From NCBI GenBank assembly GCA_017654935.2, contig CM065682.1, forward strand, positions 35,617,781 through 35,681,780: a stretch of 64,000 nt of DNA, in the 5' to 3' direction. Origin of the DNA: Phymorhynchus buccinoides (lineage: Eukaryota; Mollusca; Gastropoda; Neogastropoda; Raphitomidae). The position numbers were made by a program, and so were the translations under genes. The stretch's first letter is position 1. Each line of letters opens with the position of its first letter. Shown piece after piece: positions 22,648 through 36,284 of the stretch. The notes under the pieces were generated by a model. It was not told where the DNA came from, ran no database searches, and was given only the letters and a program-made list of their open reading frames with translations.

Positions 22648-24597
22648 GTTTGTGACTGCTGCACGCTGTCTCCCCTGTATGGAACAGCTGCAGACCTCAG
22701 TATCAGCGAAAGCCGGCATTTGGCCCTCCTCCTCCGAGAGCTGTCGAGGTGCAGCCCTCAGTCATCGTCCTTGCCATGAGCGAAGAGGCGGGCGCCTCCT
22801 TCGACCGCATGGTGAGGTGGTTATTCGATCCAACATAAGCAGTGAAGAATAGGTTTTACAGGGGTGCTGTGGTTGAGCCTGAAGCCTGAATTCAGGCACT
22901 GATGCAGTGCCTGCTGAGAAGGGTCTTTAGCTCTTCTAGCACCATGGGCGAATGTACATGGGCCGCATAGGCATCGCCCTTAGACATCACTCTAGACATC
23001 ACTCTAGACATCGGGTCCTAGACATCCGCCCTAGACACCTCTAGACATCACTCTAGACATCGCCCTAAGACAGCATTCATAAAAACGTGTCATATCCCCT
23101 CCCCAAGGTCAAACCAAAAGTTTGTTTGTATAAGATATTCTGTTTAGGAGTGTTATACGTTTAGTGTTGGGTACCATATTTTTTCGGACTATTAAGGCGC
23201 ACCCCCCAATTTTTACACAAATTCGATTCTGTTATTATATTTTTCTAATATTTTAGTAGTCATATTTTAAGGCGCAGGGGTCTCAGTCTGGGGAAAAAGG
23301 TATCGCCTATAGTCTGAAAAATACGATGTATGGTTTTCAAACGATCTTTCATTCCAGGTTTGTGTCATTTTCAGGATTCTAGTTTCAGTTTTGGGGTGTT
23401 GTTATTTAACTTTTTCTCATTTGCAACTCTTTGCTTGACTGATTTTTGCTTGAATGCTGTGGCCAGCATTGAATGTGCAATTCTTGCAAGAGGCTGCGAT
23501 CATCTGAGCTCCATCGCCGTCAGGAATGTGACCAAGATCGAGACTCCCTTTGGAGTCCATCAAACTGGCAGTAAGTTTGTGTTGTGTGGATTGTGTTGTG
23601 GGTGTGTGTGTGTGTGTGTTTGCGTGTGTACTCCTCCAGGTCACATGTGTCAGTTTTCTCTGTCTTGATACTGTGCAGAATGCAGTGTGAAATGCTTGAT
23701 GACTAGCTTTGCACTGCTAATATTTGTGTTTTATTTAATCCTTTTTTTTTAGAATTTGTTTTGGTTAATTTTTGTCTGTTTTCTGTTCTTGTCTTGTGAC
23801 TTACAAATGTGTCTGTTGCAGTTTATTCACAATCTAAACATAAGCTGAATAGGAGTCTCAGGCAGGTAGAACAGAGCCTGGACCACTAGCGCGTTGTATG
23901 GGTAAGAAACGTTTTTGTGTTCTTTCCATTTGTATAGATTTTTTCAGCTTACCACATTTTACCATATAAGTCAACCTGATTATAAGACTTGCCCCCTAAT
24001 TTTCACACAAAATCAGATTTTGTTTCTCTATTTTCGTGTATAATTATCATCATTATTATAAGGCGCAGGGTCTCCAGTCCTGGGAAATAAATATTGCCTT
24101 AATAGTCCATAAAATATGGTATTTGTGAAAATGTGCATGGAAAACCAGCGAACTGAAAAACAGGTATACACTAACTACAAAATTGATTAAGTTACAACAA
24201 GTTTTGGTCACAATCTCATCCTTTTGGCAAAACTTATCCAACATATCGGCTATCTCAAAATACAATTTCAGTCCTTTCATTTTTTGACTTACAGAATTTC
24301 AACTTGTATGGAATGTATGCTACCTAATACACATTTTTAGATACAAGAATTTTACTAATTAATCATAGGCGCAGGAGTCGATCTTGAAAAAAAAAGTATT
24401 GCCTTTTTAGTCTGGAAAATTGATGAGTTTTTGTGTAATTTTCGGTGTACAGATCCTATGTGTTTTCTTGAAGACGTGCGGCTTGCGGGCAACATTCTGC
24501 TGCGCTACGTGGAAGCTCGAAGCCAGTGAGGACACACCCTGCGAGTCCTGACTGCCTGTAAGCCTTCCTACATCGACAAGGACATCCCCTCATCTGA
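22648..24597 (+). pseudogene. Left-arm copy of the unrecognised four-exon gene
   Basis: All four exons of the gene at 39557-41512 are present in order with their splice sites: 22648-22811 (164 bp against 158), 23467-23570 (104 against 107), 23822-23901 (80 against 71) and 24453-24597 (145 against 139). Net changes of +6, -3, +9 and +6 come from scattered small indels that break the frame. The downstream partial duplicate of the last exon is also present (to about 24755). This is a decayed duplicate or uncorrected sequence. Confidence 0.85.
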
Positions 24598-27500
24598 CTC
24601 CAACCTTAGCTACGTGAAGCAGAAGCCAGTGATGACACCCTGCGAGTCCTGACTGCTCTGGAAGCCTTCCTACACGACAAGGACATCCACCTCAACCTGA
24701 CGGTTCTGGAAGCCTTCCTACACGACAAGACATCCACCTCATCTGCTCCAACCTTAGCTGGGTGGGTCTAGTGGTCTTTCATTTTATTTGCTTGTAATTT
24801 TTAAGTTTGCACTGTCTTTCAGCTTTCGGAGGAGTTTAGGGGTAGGAAAAACTATTGAAGGGGCGTCTGTGTATTGAGAGTGCCAGCATAATGGTTTTAT
24901 TTCTAATGGAAATGCTTTACTAAGATCAAAAGCTGTTGTGCTGGAATCTTATCTTTTTGTGGTTGCAACGACTTGAGAAGAGGGACTTTTACTTACAGTG
25001 ACTCAACGACTTATCAATACTAATTGCAAGTACAGTGAACCCCCTTAATGCTCCCATTATAAGACTCCCTCCACATAAGACCTGCTTCTCTGATACATTG
25101 CCTTCTTTATTAGTATTAGAATTACCTCCCTTAAGACCATCCCTTATAAGACCTGATTTTGGATGATTTTTTTAAGGTCTTATAAGGGAGTCCACTGTAG
25201 TGTGCTTAGTAGGCGTAAGTGTGTGTGTACATAGGCCAGACAGACTTCGTGTACATAAATGAAATGACACAAACGGTAGTGCAGTGTCTCTCCTGATGGG
25301 AGGTCTCTTTTATTGGTTTTGATACTTACCGTTTCTTATGGACTGGTGATCATGTGGGTGCCTAATAACAGTGTGATGGGCCTGAGAATGGGAAAGCTGA
25401 GTGTGCTTGTGGATGGGAGATTCATATTCAGTAATAGGCATTTGCCACGTGCAGGCGCCTTTGAATTTCATTGCGTTGAACTTTATAGAGTTGAATTAGA
25501 AAGATCAGCGTAACTCAGGCATAAACGAACGCAGGCAAATTAAGTAGTCTAGTATAGAGAATGACACTCATGGCAAATCCTATTAGCATAGTGTAATGCC
25601 ACTAAATGGTTTAGATCATGAGATTGTTATAAACTCTGTGTGTGCGTGTGCACGGCCCATGCATGCATGACTGTGTGGTGTGTCTTTTGAGTGTGTGTGT
25701 GTGGATTGCTTTGAGTTCTGTATGTTTCATTGTTTTGTTTTGTGTGTTGTTTTTTAGCGATGGACGTTTGTGTAATGTGCCTTTGCGTTTGTGAGCAGTC
25801 GGGCGACCCTTGTGCATGCCATGTAACAATAATTAAGCAATTTAATGTTAATAATGTAACATGAAGTTTTGTGCAAATAAAGTTTTTATGTTTTCCAGCA
25901 GTCACATTCTTTTCTGCTCCCAATAACACTACAAAACAATTCCTCTTCTTGAATATTTTGTGTGGGTATTTTAATTGGTGGCGTTCATTGCACTGTTGGT
26001 GATACATGTATGTCCTGCCTGAAAAGTTGTTTTACTGCTTGCCATATCCATAGCATAATAAATATTGGGCACAAAGTTGTTGTTTGCTTTGCAAATCATG
26101 TTTGTTGGCAATATACACATTGATTTCTGCAAGAGGAGATGATTTATTATGAAAAGCCGTTGTTAATGTTCTCCTCTGTCTGCACCGATCTCCTCTAACA
26201 GGATCAATGAAGACACTACCCAATGTTTAGCTGGCATTGGTGTTCAAAGGTGTATGCATATGCAATATACTATTAAGAGGTTGACTATGCATCAATATAA
26301 GAGGTTGAAATAATATGCTGCACCAGAGATGCCTACCAGGCTCATATTTGTCCAGGAAAATAAATAAATTGATCGCAGTTTTCCGAAAATGCTATTTTCC
26401 AGCAGAATCAAAATTTCTCACTAGATAATTGAAACTGAAAATTGTGGACTGACATTTTGAAGCTTTTTGATTGCTGATGTCACTTCTGTCTGTATTTGCT
26501 TCAATATGGCGCCAAACGGTGAATGAAGGGCTATTTTGACTGTGCATTATAGCATTATTTTTTTTTCCCAAATATCCCAAACACCGCAAACGGCAGTTCT
26601 TCATGATCTGTGAAACAAAAGGTCGGCCTGCATAGATCATTTTGTGAACCTTGCACCTTGTACTTGGCATAGCAAGAGCGAGATTAGGTCGCATTGATGA
26701 TCTGATGATGATCTAACATAATAAGCTACATTTTCTTGGCAATCTTGCCATGTCCGAAAATCATGTTGTGGTTGAATTTTTTAGGTTTTTGTTTTAAAAA
26801 AAATCGAATATTAGGGTAGGCATCTCTGTGCACAACCACTGTCAACTCGTTTCAATCAAAACCTTTAAAACCAACTTTACTCATATCTCCTTTGGACAGT
26901 GGTGTTTAGCATGTTATTCAACTTCTTATTTCATTGGCTCCCGTCATCACTAGGTTTTGCACCCTTTATTGTGTGGTATGGTGCCATCATTTGTTTACTT
27001 CGGTTCTGTACATAAATTATTATAATGCGTGCATAGGCATTTTGGTTTGTATGAATGTACATTCAAGCCTTTACACTGCATCTATACCTTGTACTTGACA
27101 GGCATTCGTAGTATTTAATCCACATTCGCATCCCTGCGCATCTCAGCTGTTCTAAATATGCTAATGAGTTGTTGACGTCAGGGTGAGGCGCAAAGCAGGG
27201 ATGTAGTTGTTCTATCTCCCACTAATTTTTTCTTATGGACAATTTTCACAGAGAAGCAACGTTTTGCTTTGCTCGTGTAAGAAATGGGGTTAGTATTAGA
27301 TTAGGTTATTTTCACTCCCAAAGCTTTAATTAAGTGTAGGCTTTGTGCATAAGGTCGATTAAAGATATTATAGCTAACCACCCATTCGAATCTATTCTTC
27401 ATCCCCCCCCACTATCTTGTGCCCCCCCACGATACCCGCGACCCAATCCCCGCACTTACAGATTATACGGAAAGACTTTTTACCCCGTTACCCAATACCG

Positions 27501-28054
27501 ACTACGCCCCCCTCCCAACTTTTACTTTTCTTGTTTCAACATATTTCACTCCGTACCAATAAAATTATACGCCCTTTTTGAATCATTTTCCTGATAAACA
27601 AAGAAAAAAAAATAATTGTATTGTTAAATGGTCCGGCCCCTTGTTTAAACCTCCAAACCGTCCAATGCTTTAAGCGGTGGGAAGGGGGAGACCCAGGTGG
27701 GGTTGACAGAACAGCCTTTGAATGGAAATTGAACAGGGGCGGAGCAAATACCACTCTTTACCCTAATGGAGTCCTCAAAATACCCAGATGCAAAGTCGAA
27801 TAGATGCTTAATTTGTTACGTTTTCCCTGCTTGATATTATAAAAAGTGGTGGTATATGTCATTATCATCCTATTGTGGTGAAATGAACATTTTGATGCCC
27901 GGTTGTGAATGGAACATTATATTATGCAATTACAGACAGCAGCTATCGAAAAAACTTTTGATGTTCCACAGTTTCTCATAAGCGTTATTCGGTTTTTGTA
28001 AATTGTGTCTTAAAAAAGGGTTTTCCCTGTGTTACTTTGGAATATATTATTTAT

Positions 28055-28486
28055 TAGAGTTGAAACCGGTTAAAAATCTGAACCGGTTTTAAACCTGTTT
28101 CCCTCTTCGAACCGTTTTACTAACCGGGTTTTTTAACCGTACTCGCATCACTAGTTTCACCTATGCAAACAATTATTTATTTGTTCCAGAATATCACACA
28201 CACGCCCTACCGCAAACACACACACACACTAAAAGAAAATTATGACACCCACACACTCAACTCATCACTCCAAAGTCAAGCCGACACCACCACAAACTAG
28301 AAACAGCTACTCTTGGTTTACAAACACCCAACTGACCGCTGGAATCATGTTGTTTTTTTCGAAAAGAAGGCGTTATTCTAAGAAAAACTTACTTTCCAGT
28401 TTTGGCAGTAAGAAAACGGTTACAGCAACTCAAACCGGTTTTTCAAACCACAAAAAGTTTTAATCACCGTTTTTCCCCCACCTCTA
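28055..28486 (-). mobile_element. Left-arm copy of the hAT-like MITE
   Basis: Mirror of 35838-36276, 432 bp against 439, with the AACCGGTT motifs retained but altered by indels. Confidence 0.8.
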
Positions 28487-29929
28487 TTATTTATTGGATA
28501 TCTCCTGAACAAATGAAAAGAAACTTACATATGGAACTAGTTGTTGTTATGTTTATAATTGTCATGACAATTGTTAATATTTTATTTAATGTAATTTTCT
28601 GCCCAGTTATGGTTGAAAAATGGAAAACATATGTTAAAATGTAGAATTGTATTTCTTTAAATCATATATATGATAGAACAAAAATGTTAGCCTGTCTTTC
28701 AAGCAAACGCATTGTGAACTCGTAATATTATGTGGTTTATTTTTGTTTTTTGTTTTTTGTTGTTGTGTGTTTCTTTTGTATCATCATAACTAAACTAAGC
28801 ATTCTTTTTGAAAAAGTATTCCAAAAATGTTCTTGTTTATCTTCAAGGTAAGTAGTGGCCATATCTCATTGGAATTAGCTCTTCAAAAACTAAGTTTGTT
28901 ATAATTTAAAGGTTTTCTTGTATATGAGTCATCCTTAAAGCCTACAGGCAGTTCTCAGCCTGTCATTGTTCAATATTTATATGAATAATTTTTTTTTATA
29001 ATGTAAAAACCTATATCCTGTAGTCCTCAATTTTGCTTTTGACAATGTTTTTCTTTAAGGTGGTGTTTTTTTGGTTTCTCAAGATTAATAAGATAACTCA
29101 CGTTCTTTGTCTCAAGCAGACCCTGTGAATGTTCACTATTGTTTGATGAAACAAAGAACTTGAGTTTAACAACTCAGCCCTGCTACTGTATGTGGGTCTG
29201 CATTTTTTTGATGTCTTGGACAGTAGACAAAATTAATGATCATCATCACCATGCAGTGCTTGAAGTCCAGTGCTGTAGGGGCTAGTTTTTATGTACATTT
29301 ATTTTAGGGTGGACTCCTACCTTCATAAATGCCTTCACACAGAGTCTTCAAATTTGGTAGAGATGGTCAGGGCAATGTACTGGTTCTGTGTGCAAATTTC
29401 ATGTAGATTGTTTATTAGTTCCTGAGAAAACAAAATTGAACAAAATTGCCCCAAAATACCGCAGTAACGCGACCTTAGATATTCGCATTTTTGTCGTAAA
29501 ATTTTTGTATATAATATAGGTTTGAGTACAGATACTTGTGCACATTGTATACCTTACATGCTTATGCACACATACAATGCATTCAGGCACACACACACAC
29601 TTACACGAAACATTAACGCTAATGATTTCATGTCTTCCCCTAATTATAACTACGCCCACAAGAGACACATAATATAATATATAATTTAATAAATTAATGC
29701 ATAATACAAGCAGCCATCCAGAATGCCATTTTTAACTCTCTGGTGGTTTGTCTTTGACACAGTGTGCTTCCAAAGAAAAACTATTTCCCATCAAGTGACA
29801 CAAAGGTTCATACTGCAGAACTACCAATATATGTTTATCATTTTAATAGTGGTCATACCACATCATTTTATTCACGTTAATCATGTGACTGTTTCATACC
29901 ACATCACTTTATTCACTTAACATGTGCCT

Positions 29930-31760
29930 GTTCACAGGCCACAGCGCTAATGGTCATTGTGTGAACAGTGTTCATACCACAGAGCTATGGTCTTGTGACA
30001 GTGTTCATACCACAGGCTATGGTCATTGTGTGACAGTGGTCATACCACAAGCTATGGTCATTGTGTGACCAGTGTCATAACCACAGAGCTAGGGTCATTG
30101 TGTTAACAGTGTTTCATACAAGCAGCTAGTGGTCATCGTGTGACGTGTTCAGACCACAAGCTATGGTCCCCCCCCCCCCCCATCGTGTTACAGTGTTCTA
30201 CCACAGGGCTATGGTCATTTGTGACAGTGTTTCATAACCACAAGAGCTATGGTCATTGTGGACAGTGGTCTACCCAGAGCTTTGGTCATTGTGACAGTGT
30301 TCATACCACAGAGCACTATGGTCTCGTGTGACAAGTTTTGGGTTTTTTTTGTTGTTTTTTTTTTTCCCCCCCCCCCAAATAACGCACAGAGTATAGTCCC
30401 ATTGTGACAGTGTTCATGACCACAGAGCTATGGTCATTGTGACAATGTTCATGCCACAGAGCTATGGTCCATCGTGTACAGTGGCTCATCCACAGAGCTC
30501 TGGTCATTGTTTGACAGTGTTCATACCACAGTAGCTATGGTCATTGTGAACAGTGTTCCTACCACAGAGCTATGGTCATTGTGACAGTGTTCATGCCACA
30601 GAGCTATGGTCTTGTGACAGTGTTCATAACCACAAGAGCTATGGTCCATTGTGTGACAGTGTTCATACCACCACAGCGCTATCTTGATTGTGTGAAGTGT
30701 TCATACCACAGAGCTATGGTTCATTGTGTGACAGTGTTCATACCCAGAGCTATGGTCATTGTGAACAGTGTTCATACCACAGAGCTTATGGCATTGTGAC
30801 AGTGTTCATACCACAAGAGCTATCTTGATTGTGTGACAGTGTTCATACCACAGACTATGGTCCATTGTGACAGTGTGTTCATGCCACAGAGCTATCTTAT
30901 TGTGTGACAGTGTTTCATATCCACAGAGCTATGATCATTGTGGTGACAGTGTTCTACCACAGAGCTATCTTGATTGGTGACAGTGTTCATAACCACATAG
31001 CTATGGTCATTGTGACAGTGTTCATACCACAGCGCTATCTGATTGTGTGACAGTGTTCATACACAGAGCTATGTTCATTGTGTGAACAGTGTTCATACCA
31101 CAGAGCTATCTTGATTGTGTGACAGTGTTCATACACATAGCTATGGTCATTGTGGTTGACAGTGTTTCATAACCACACGCTATCTTGATTGGTGACGTGT
31201 TCATAACCAGACAGAGCTATGGTCATTGTGTGACAGTGTTCATACCACAGCGCGTAATGGTCATCGTGTACAGTGTCATACCCAGCGCTATCCTTGATTG
31301 TGGGCAGGGGTTCATCAGTTCATACCACAGAGCTATGGTCATTTTGACTTCATACCACAGCGCTTGTCTTGATTGTGTGACAGTGTTTGCGTGTGACCAC
31401 ATAGGCTCTGGTCATTGTGGGACAGTGTTCATGCCCAGTGCTATCTTTGATTGTGTGACAGTGTTCATACCACATAGCTTGTTCATCATGTGACAGTGTT
31501 CATACCACATAGTTATGGTCTTGTGTGACCCAGTGTCATACCACAGAGCTATGTTCATCATGTGACAGTGTTCATATCCACATAGTTATGGTCATTGTGT
31601 GACAGTGTTTCATACCACAGAGCTATGTTTCATCATGTGACAGTGTTCATACACACAGCTGTATGTTTCTCATGTTGATACAGTGTTCATGGCCACAGAG
31701 CGCTGGTCATTGTGTGCCAGTGTTCCCATAACCACAGCACGAATCTCATTGTGTGACACC
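29930..31760 (-). repeat. 36-bp minisatellite, left-arm copy
   Basis: Units read on the plus strand as GTTCATACCACAGAGCTATG then GTCATTGTGTGACAGT. Almost every unit has a missing or extra base, unlike the clean array at 32085-34385. An unrelated C-run (30169-30181) and a T/C-run block (30340-30380) interrupt it. Confidence 0.95.
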
Positions 31761-31874
31761 GAAGAGCTTCTAATGCTAAGTCTCATGCTATCTCAACGTG
31801 AATACCGTCCCAGTCCTTCCACACTTATAAATAAGATTGACGTATACGCCATAGAGATGAAAGCATGCATTCTT
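31761..31874. other. Unique part of the palindrome spacer
   Basis: About 114 bp between the left array and the central hairpin that has no complementary partner on the right side. Confidence 0.6.
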
Positions 31875-32027
31875 AAGGGCCAGCCACAAGTCCACTATAA
31901 CAGCATGACTGTACGATACGATTCAATCACATGGTCTCCAAGAACAAATGTGATTGGCGCATCGAGATTACGTGATCGAATCGTATCGTACAGTCGTGCG
32001 ATTTTAGTGGACGTGTGGCTGGCCCTT
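31875..32027. mobile_element. Hairpin MITE at the palindrome centre
   Basis: AAGGGCCAGCCACAAGTCCA at the left and TGGACGTGTGGCTGGCCCTT at the right are inverted copies. The similarity runs about 58 bp inward (CTGTACGATACGATTC against GAATCGTATCGTACAG), leaving a loop of about 35 bp. The left end abuts TT, giving a TTAA-like flank; the right flank reads TTAG. Confidence 0.85.
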
Positions 32028-32084
32028 TAGACAGACTTCATGTTTTGTTTTTGAGTCACAGGTCACAAAATTAGATGCTCTTTT

Positions 32085-34385
32085 GAGCTCTGTGGCATGA
32101 ACACTGTGTCAAACAATGAACATAGATATGTGGTATGAACAGTCACAATCAAGATAGCGCTGTGGCATGAACACTGTGTCACACAATGAACATAGCTATG
32201 TGGTATGAACACTGTCACAATCAAGATAGCGCTGTGGCATGAACACTGTGTCACACAATGAACATAGCTATGTGGTATGAACAGTCACAATCAAGATAGC
32301 GCTGTGGCATGAACACTGTGTCACACAATGAACATAGCTATGTGGTATGAACAGTCACAATCAAGATAGCGCTGTGGCATGAACACTGTGTCACACAATG
32401 AAGATAGCGCTGTGGCAAAAATGAACACTGTGTCACACAATGAAGATAGAGCTGTGGCATGAACACTGTGTTACACAATGAACATAGCTATGTGGTATGA
32501 ACATTGTCACAATCAAGATAGCGCTGTGGCATGAACAGTGTCACACAATGAACATAGCTATGTGGTATGAACACTGTGTCACACAATGAACATAGCTATG
32601 TGGTATGAACACTGTCACAATCAAGATAGCGCTGTGGCATGAACACTGTGTCACACAATGAAGATAGTGCTGTGGTATGAACACTGTCACACAATGACCA
32701 GAGCTCTGTGGCATGAACACTGTATCACATGATGAACATACAGCTGTGGTATGAACACTGTCACATGATGAACATAGCTCTGTGGTATGAACACTGTCAC
32801 ACAATGACCATAACTATGTGATATGAACACTGTCACATGATGAACATAGCTCTGTGGTATGAACACTGTCACACAATGACCATAACTATGTGGTATGAAC
32901 ACTGTCACATGATGAACATAGCTATGTGGTATGAACACTGTCACACAATCAAGATAGCACTGTGGCATGAACACTGTCCCACAATGACCAGAGCTCTGTG
33001 GTATGAACACTGTCACACAATCAAGATAGCTCTGTGGTATGAACACTGTCACAATGACCATAGCTCTGTGGTATGAACACTGTCACACAATCAAGATAGC
33101 GCTGTGGTATGACCACTGTCACACGATGACCATAGCGCTGTGGTATGAACACTGTCACACAATGACCATAGCTCTGTGGTATGAACACTGTCACACAATC
33201 AAGATAGCGCTGTGGTATGAACACTGTCACACAATGACCATAGCTCTGTGGTATGAACACTGTCACACAATCAAGATAGCTCTGTGGTATGAACACTGTC
33301 ACACAATGACCATAGCTCTGTGGTATGAACACTGTCACACAATCAAGATAGCGCTGTGGTATGAACACTGTCACAATGACCATAGCTCTGTGGTATGAAC
33401 ACTGTCACACAATGAAGATAGCTCTGTGGTATGAACACTGTCACACAATGATCATAGCTCTGTGGTATGAACACTGTCACACAATCAAGATAGCTCTGTG
33501 GCATGAACACTGTCACAATGACCATAGCTCTGTGGTATGAACACTGTCACACAATCAAGATAGCTCTGTGGTATGAACACTGTCACAATGACCATAGCTC
33601 TGTGGTATGAACACTGTCACAATGACCATAGCTCTGTGGTATGAACACTGTCACACAATGACCATAGCTCTGTGGTATGAACACTGTCACACAATCAAGA
33701 TAGCGCTGTGGTATGAACACTGTCACACAATGACCATAGCTCTGTGGTATGAACACTGTCACAATGACCATAGCTCTGTGGCATGAACACTGTCACAATG
33801 ACCATAGCTCTGTGGTATGAACACTGTCACAATGACCATAGCTCTGTGGTATGAACACTGTCACACAATGACCAGAGCTCTGTGGTATGACCACTGTCAC
33901 ACGATGACCATAGCTCTGTGGCATGAACATTGTCACAATGACCATAGCTCTGTGGTATGAACACTGTCACAATGACTATAGCTCTGTGGTATGAACACTG
34001 TCACACGATGACCATAGCTCTGTGGTATGAACACTGTCACAATGACCATAGCTCTGTGGTATGACCACTGTCACAATGACCATAGCTCTGTGGTATGAAC
34101 ACTGTCACACAATGACCATAGCTCTGTGGTATGACCACTGTCACACGATGACCATAGCTCTGTGGTATGAACACTGTCACACGATGACCATAGCTCTGTG
34201 GTATGAACACTGTCACACAATGACCATAGCTCTGTGGTATGAACACTGTCACACAATGACCATAGCTCTGTGGTATGACCACTGTCACACAATGACCATA
34301 GCTCTGTGGTATGAACACTGTCACAATGACCATAGCTCTGTGGTATGAACACTGTCACACAATGACCATAGCGCTGTGGTGTGAA
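32085..34385 (+). repeat. 36-bp minisatellite array, clean copy
   Basis: About 64 tandem units of the type CATAGCTCTGTGGTATGAAC then ACTGTCACACAATGAC. Unit lengths are mostly 36 bp with 34-bp variants lacking one CA. Variant blocks replace ACC-ATAGCTC by AAG-ATAGCGC, and some alternate, giving longer-period order around 33040-33400. The 36-bp period makes 12-residue repeats on both strands (for example ALWYEHCHTMTI and VTVFIPQSYGHC), which explains the open frames without implying a protein. Confidence 0.97.
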
Positions 34386-34396
34386 CAGTCACATGA

Positions 34397-35837
34397 TTAA
34401 CGTGAATAAAGTGATGTGGTATGAACAGTCACATGATTAACGTGAATAAAATGATGTGGTATGAACACTATTTCACATGATAAACATATATTGGTAGTTC
34501 TGCAGTATGAACATTGTGTCACTTGATGGGAAATAGTTCTTTGGAATGCACACTGTGTCACATGACAAACACACAGAGAGTAAAATGGCATTCTGGATGG
34601 CTGCTTGTATTATGCATTTAATTTTATTAAATTATATTATTATATTATTGTCTCTTGTGGGCGTAGTTATAATTAGGGAGACATTGAAACTCATTAGCGT
34701 TAATGTTCGTGTAAGTGTGTGTGTGTGCCTGAATGCATTGTATTGTGTGCATAAGCATGTAAGAGTATACAATGTGCCCAAGTATCTGTACTCAAACCTT
34801 ATTATTATATACAAATTTTCCGACAAAAATGCGCATTTCTTTAAGGTCGCGTACTGCGGTATTTTGGGGCAATTTTTGTTCAATTTTGTTTCTCAGGAAC
34901 TAATAAACATATCTACATGAAATTTTGCACACAGATACAGTACATTGCCCTGACCATCTATACCAAATTTGAAGACTCTGTGTGAAGGCATTATGAAAGT
35001 ATGGAGTCCACCTAAAATAAATGTCACATAAAAACTTAGCCCCTTACCAGCACTGGATTCAAGCACTGCATGGTGATGATGATCATTAATTTTGTCTACT
35101 TTCCTAAGACATCAAAAAATGCAGCCCACATACAAGTAGCATGTCTGAGTTGTTAACTCAAGTTCTTTGTTTCATCAAACAATAGTGAACATTCACAGGG
35201 TCTTGCTTGAGACAAAGAACGTGAGTTATCTTTATTAATCTTGAGAAACAAAAAACACCACCTTAAAAGAAAAACATTGTCAAAAGCAAATTGAGACTAC
35301 AGGATATAGGTGTTTACATTAAAAAAAAAAAATTATTCATATAAATATTGAACAATGACAAGGCTGAGAACTGCCTGTATGCTTTAAGGATGACTCATAT
35401 ACAGAAACCTTTAAATAAAAAAACATTAGTTTTTGAAGAGTCTAATTCCAATGAGATATGGCCACTACTTACCTTGGAAGATAAACAAGAACATTTTTGG
35501 AATACTTTTTCCAAAAAGAATGCTTATGTTTAGTCTGATTGATAACAAAAGAAAACACCAACAACAAAAAACAAAAAACAAATACAACCACATAATATTA
35601 CTGAGTTCACAATGCGTTTGCTTGAAAGACAGGCTAACATTTTTGTTCTCTCATATATATGATTTAAAGAAATACAATTCTACATTTTAACATATTGGTT
35701 TTCCATTTTCAACATAACTGTGGCAGAAATTACATAAAATAAAATATTAACAATGTCATGACAATTATAAACATAACAACAAATAGTTCCAATATTTACA
35801 GTTCTTTTCATTTGTTCAGGAGATATCCAATAAATAA
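34397..35837. other. Inverted-repeat arm sequence without genes
   Basis: Mirror of 28487-29920. AT-rich, with no exon-like frame, no TIR element recognised and only a short GT patch at 34705-34730. Confidence 0.5.
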
Positions 35838-36276
35838 TAGAGGTGGGGGGAAAAACCGGTGATAAACTTTTGTGGTTTGAAAAACCGGTTTGAGTTGCTG
35901 TGAACCGTTTTTTTAACTGCAAACTGAAAGTAAGTTTTTCTTAGAATAACGCATTCTTTTCGAAAAACAACACTGATTCTCAGCGCAGATTGGGTGTTTG
36001 TAAACCAAGAGTAGCTGTTTCTAGTTTGTGGTGGTGTATGGCTTTGACTTTGACTGAGTGATGAGTTGAGTGTGTGTGTGTCATAAGTTTCTTTATTGTG
36101 TGTGTGTGTATGCGTGTGTGCGTGTGTGTGAATATTCTGACAAATAAATAAGTGTTTGCATAGGTGAAACTAGTGATGCGAGTACTGGTTAAAAAAACCC
36201 GGTTAGGTAAAACCGGTTCGAAGAGGGAAAACAGGTTTAAAACCGGTTCAGATTTTTTAACCGGTTCTCAACTCTA
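35838..36276 (+). mobile_element. hAT-like MITE with 8-bp target duplication
   Basis: The ends are TAGAGGTGGGG and CTCAACTCTA, imperfect inverted repeats close to the hAT consensus. ATAAATAA is duplicated at 35830-35837 and 36277-36284, the 8-bp size expected for hAT elements. The interior has several AACCGGTT or CCGGTT motifs in both orientations and a GT-rich patch; there is no transposase. Confidence 0.85.
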
Positions 36277-36284
36277 ATAAATAA

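Larger units (their letters stand above)
17269..31760 (-). repeat. Left arm of a 14-kb inverted repeat
   Basis: Read on the minus strand this arm matches about 32648-46664 end to end, including genes, MITEs and the minisatellite. Matched points include 17985/46xxx flank sequence, 18085 with 45852, 22648 with 41512, 24453 with 39695, 28055 with 36276 and 31758 with 32650. The arm is longer than its partner and carries frequent one- to three-base indels, many in homopolymers. It is the poorer copy, so its own open frames should not be trusted. Confidence 0.95.

Noticed and set aside
33021..34358. 12-residue repeat proteins on both strands
   Set aside because: The 36-bp unit length creates them. 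34-bp units shift the frame, and there is no start or splice context.
29930..34385. CRISPR-like repeat array
   Set aside because: Units are contiguous without unique spacers and the window is animal DNA; it is a minisatellite.
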